This document shows, one piece after another, positions 5,325-5,605 of a stretch of DNA of 5,605 bases. Source of the DNA: Clostridiales bacterium (GTDB lineage Bacteria; Bacillota; Sulfobacillia; UBA995); contig DOZU01000070.1 of the NCBI GenBank assembly GCA_003517845.1, forward strand, positions 1-5,605, in the 5' to 3' direction. A model generated the notes under the pieces. The model ran no database searches. It had not been told where the DNA came from and saw only the letters and a list, made by a program, of their open reading frames with translations. How positions within the stretch are numbered: position 1 is the stretch's first letter; each line of letters begins with the position of its first letter. A program made the translations under genes and the position numbers.

Positions 5325-5605
5325 TCAGCGGCGGGTAGCGCCGCGCAGGGCCGCCACGGCTCCGGCCATATCGATAGCCCGGAAGATCGATGTCCCCGCC
5401 ACCAGGAAGTCCGCGCCGGCAGCGATGGCCTGGCGGGCGGTCGCCGGGTCCACGCCTCCGTCCACTCCGATCATCGGCTGCCGTTCGAGTTCGCTGCGCA
5501 GTCGCAGCAGCTTCGCGACCTTTGAGAGCATGCCCGGCAGGAAGGTCTGACCCGCATAGCCCGGGTTCACGGTCATGACGAGGACGAGGTCCACCAGGTC
5601 CAGCA
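5325..5605 (-). CDS. rpe: Ribulose-phosphate 3-epimerase, C-terminal part (right end cut off)
   Basis: Rpe interconverts ribulose 5-phosphate and xylulose 5-phosphate in the pentose phosphate pathway. The visible C-terminal ~93 residues end at TGA 5327-5325, and the frame is open to the right edge. LDLVDLVLVMTVNPGYAGQ is the signature barrel strand and phosphate loop (usually SVNPGFGGQ). IGVDGGV carries the catalytic Asp. GADFLVAGTSIF supplies the second part of the phosphate site. An internal GTG at 5594 is not the true start, because homologous sequence continues upstream of it. spoVM follows 65 nt downstream on the same strand; the thiN gene found between them in Bacillus is absent. Confidence 0.96.
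   Translation of the reverse strand, partial: LDLVDLVLVMTVNPGYAGQTFLPGMLSKVAKLLRLRSELERQPMIGVDGGVDPATARQAIAAGADFLVAGTSIFRAIDMAGAVAALRGATRR

Noticed and set aside
1..5605. CRISPR arrays, tRNA or rRNA genes, intact insertion sequences, riboswitches
   Set aside because: No regularly spaced repeats, no transposase motifs and no recognisable structured RNA were seen on either strand.

Overview
The window is a GC-rich chromosomal segment from an endospore-forming member of the Bacillota, most likely a Clostridia-type or thermophilic lineage; the exact taxon cannot be fixed from this sequence. Four spore-linked genes support this: the C-terminal part of the germination protease GPR, an alpha/beta-type small acid-soluble spore protein (SASP) with a sigma-G-type promoter, a 26-codon spoVM gene, and a bacterial phosphosulfolactate synthase (sulfolactate is a known spore metabolite in Bacillus). 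The right half matches the Bacillus neighbourhood rpe - spoVM - rpmB - yloU - yloV(fakA), with thiN missing between rpe and spoVM.

Layout: 1-653 gpr (+, cut by the left edge); 657-677 a strong stem-loop shared with the convergent SASP gene (685-936, -); 937-1073 a divergent regulatory region with the SASP promoter; 1074-1898 comA (+). The stretch 1899-2374 has no intact gene. It holds a 29-nt near-perfect palindrome of REP-like type, short direct repeats, and a decayed N-acetylmuramoyl-L-alanine amidase fragment (2101-2230). Next are a DUF441/UPF0756 membrane protein (2375-2830, +) and, convergent with it by only 4 nt, the two-gene unit yloU-fakA (4794 to 2835, -). A clear sigma-A promoter (4920-4948) drives rpmB (4978-5169, +) divergently from yloU. 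The tiny spoVM gene (5179-5259, -) meets rpmB tail to tail, and rpe (5325-5605, -) runs off the right edge.

How the genes work together: GPR degrades SASPs during germination, so the protease and one of its substrates sit tail to tail here. SpoVM directs spore-coat assembly to the forespore surface. ComA could supply spore sulfolactate. FakA (fatty-acid kinase), YloU, ribosomal protein L28 and Rpe are housekeeping genes commonly found next to spoVM. The most useful points beyond a routine annotation are the spoVM peptide, the sigma-G promoter, the amidase remnant with its REP-like palindrome, and departures from family consensus in FakA and the SASP.
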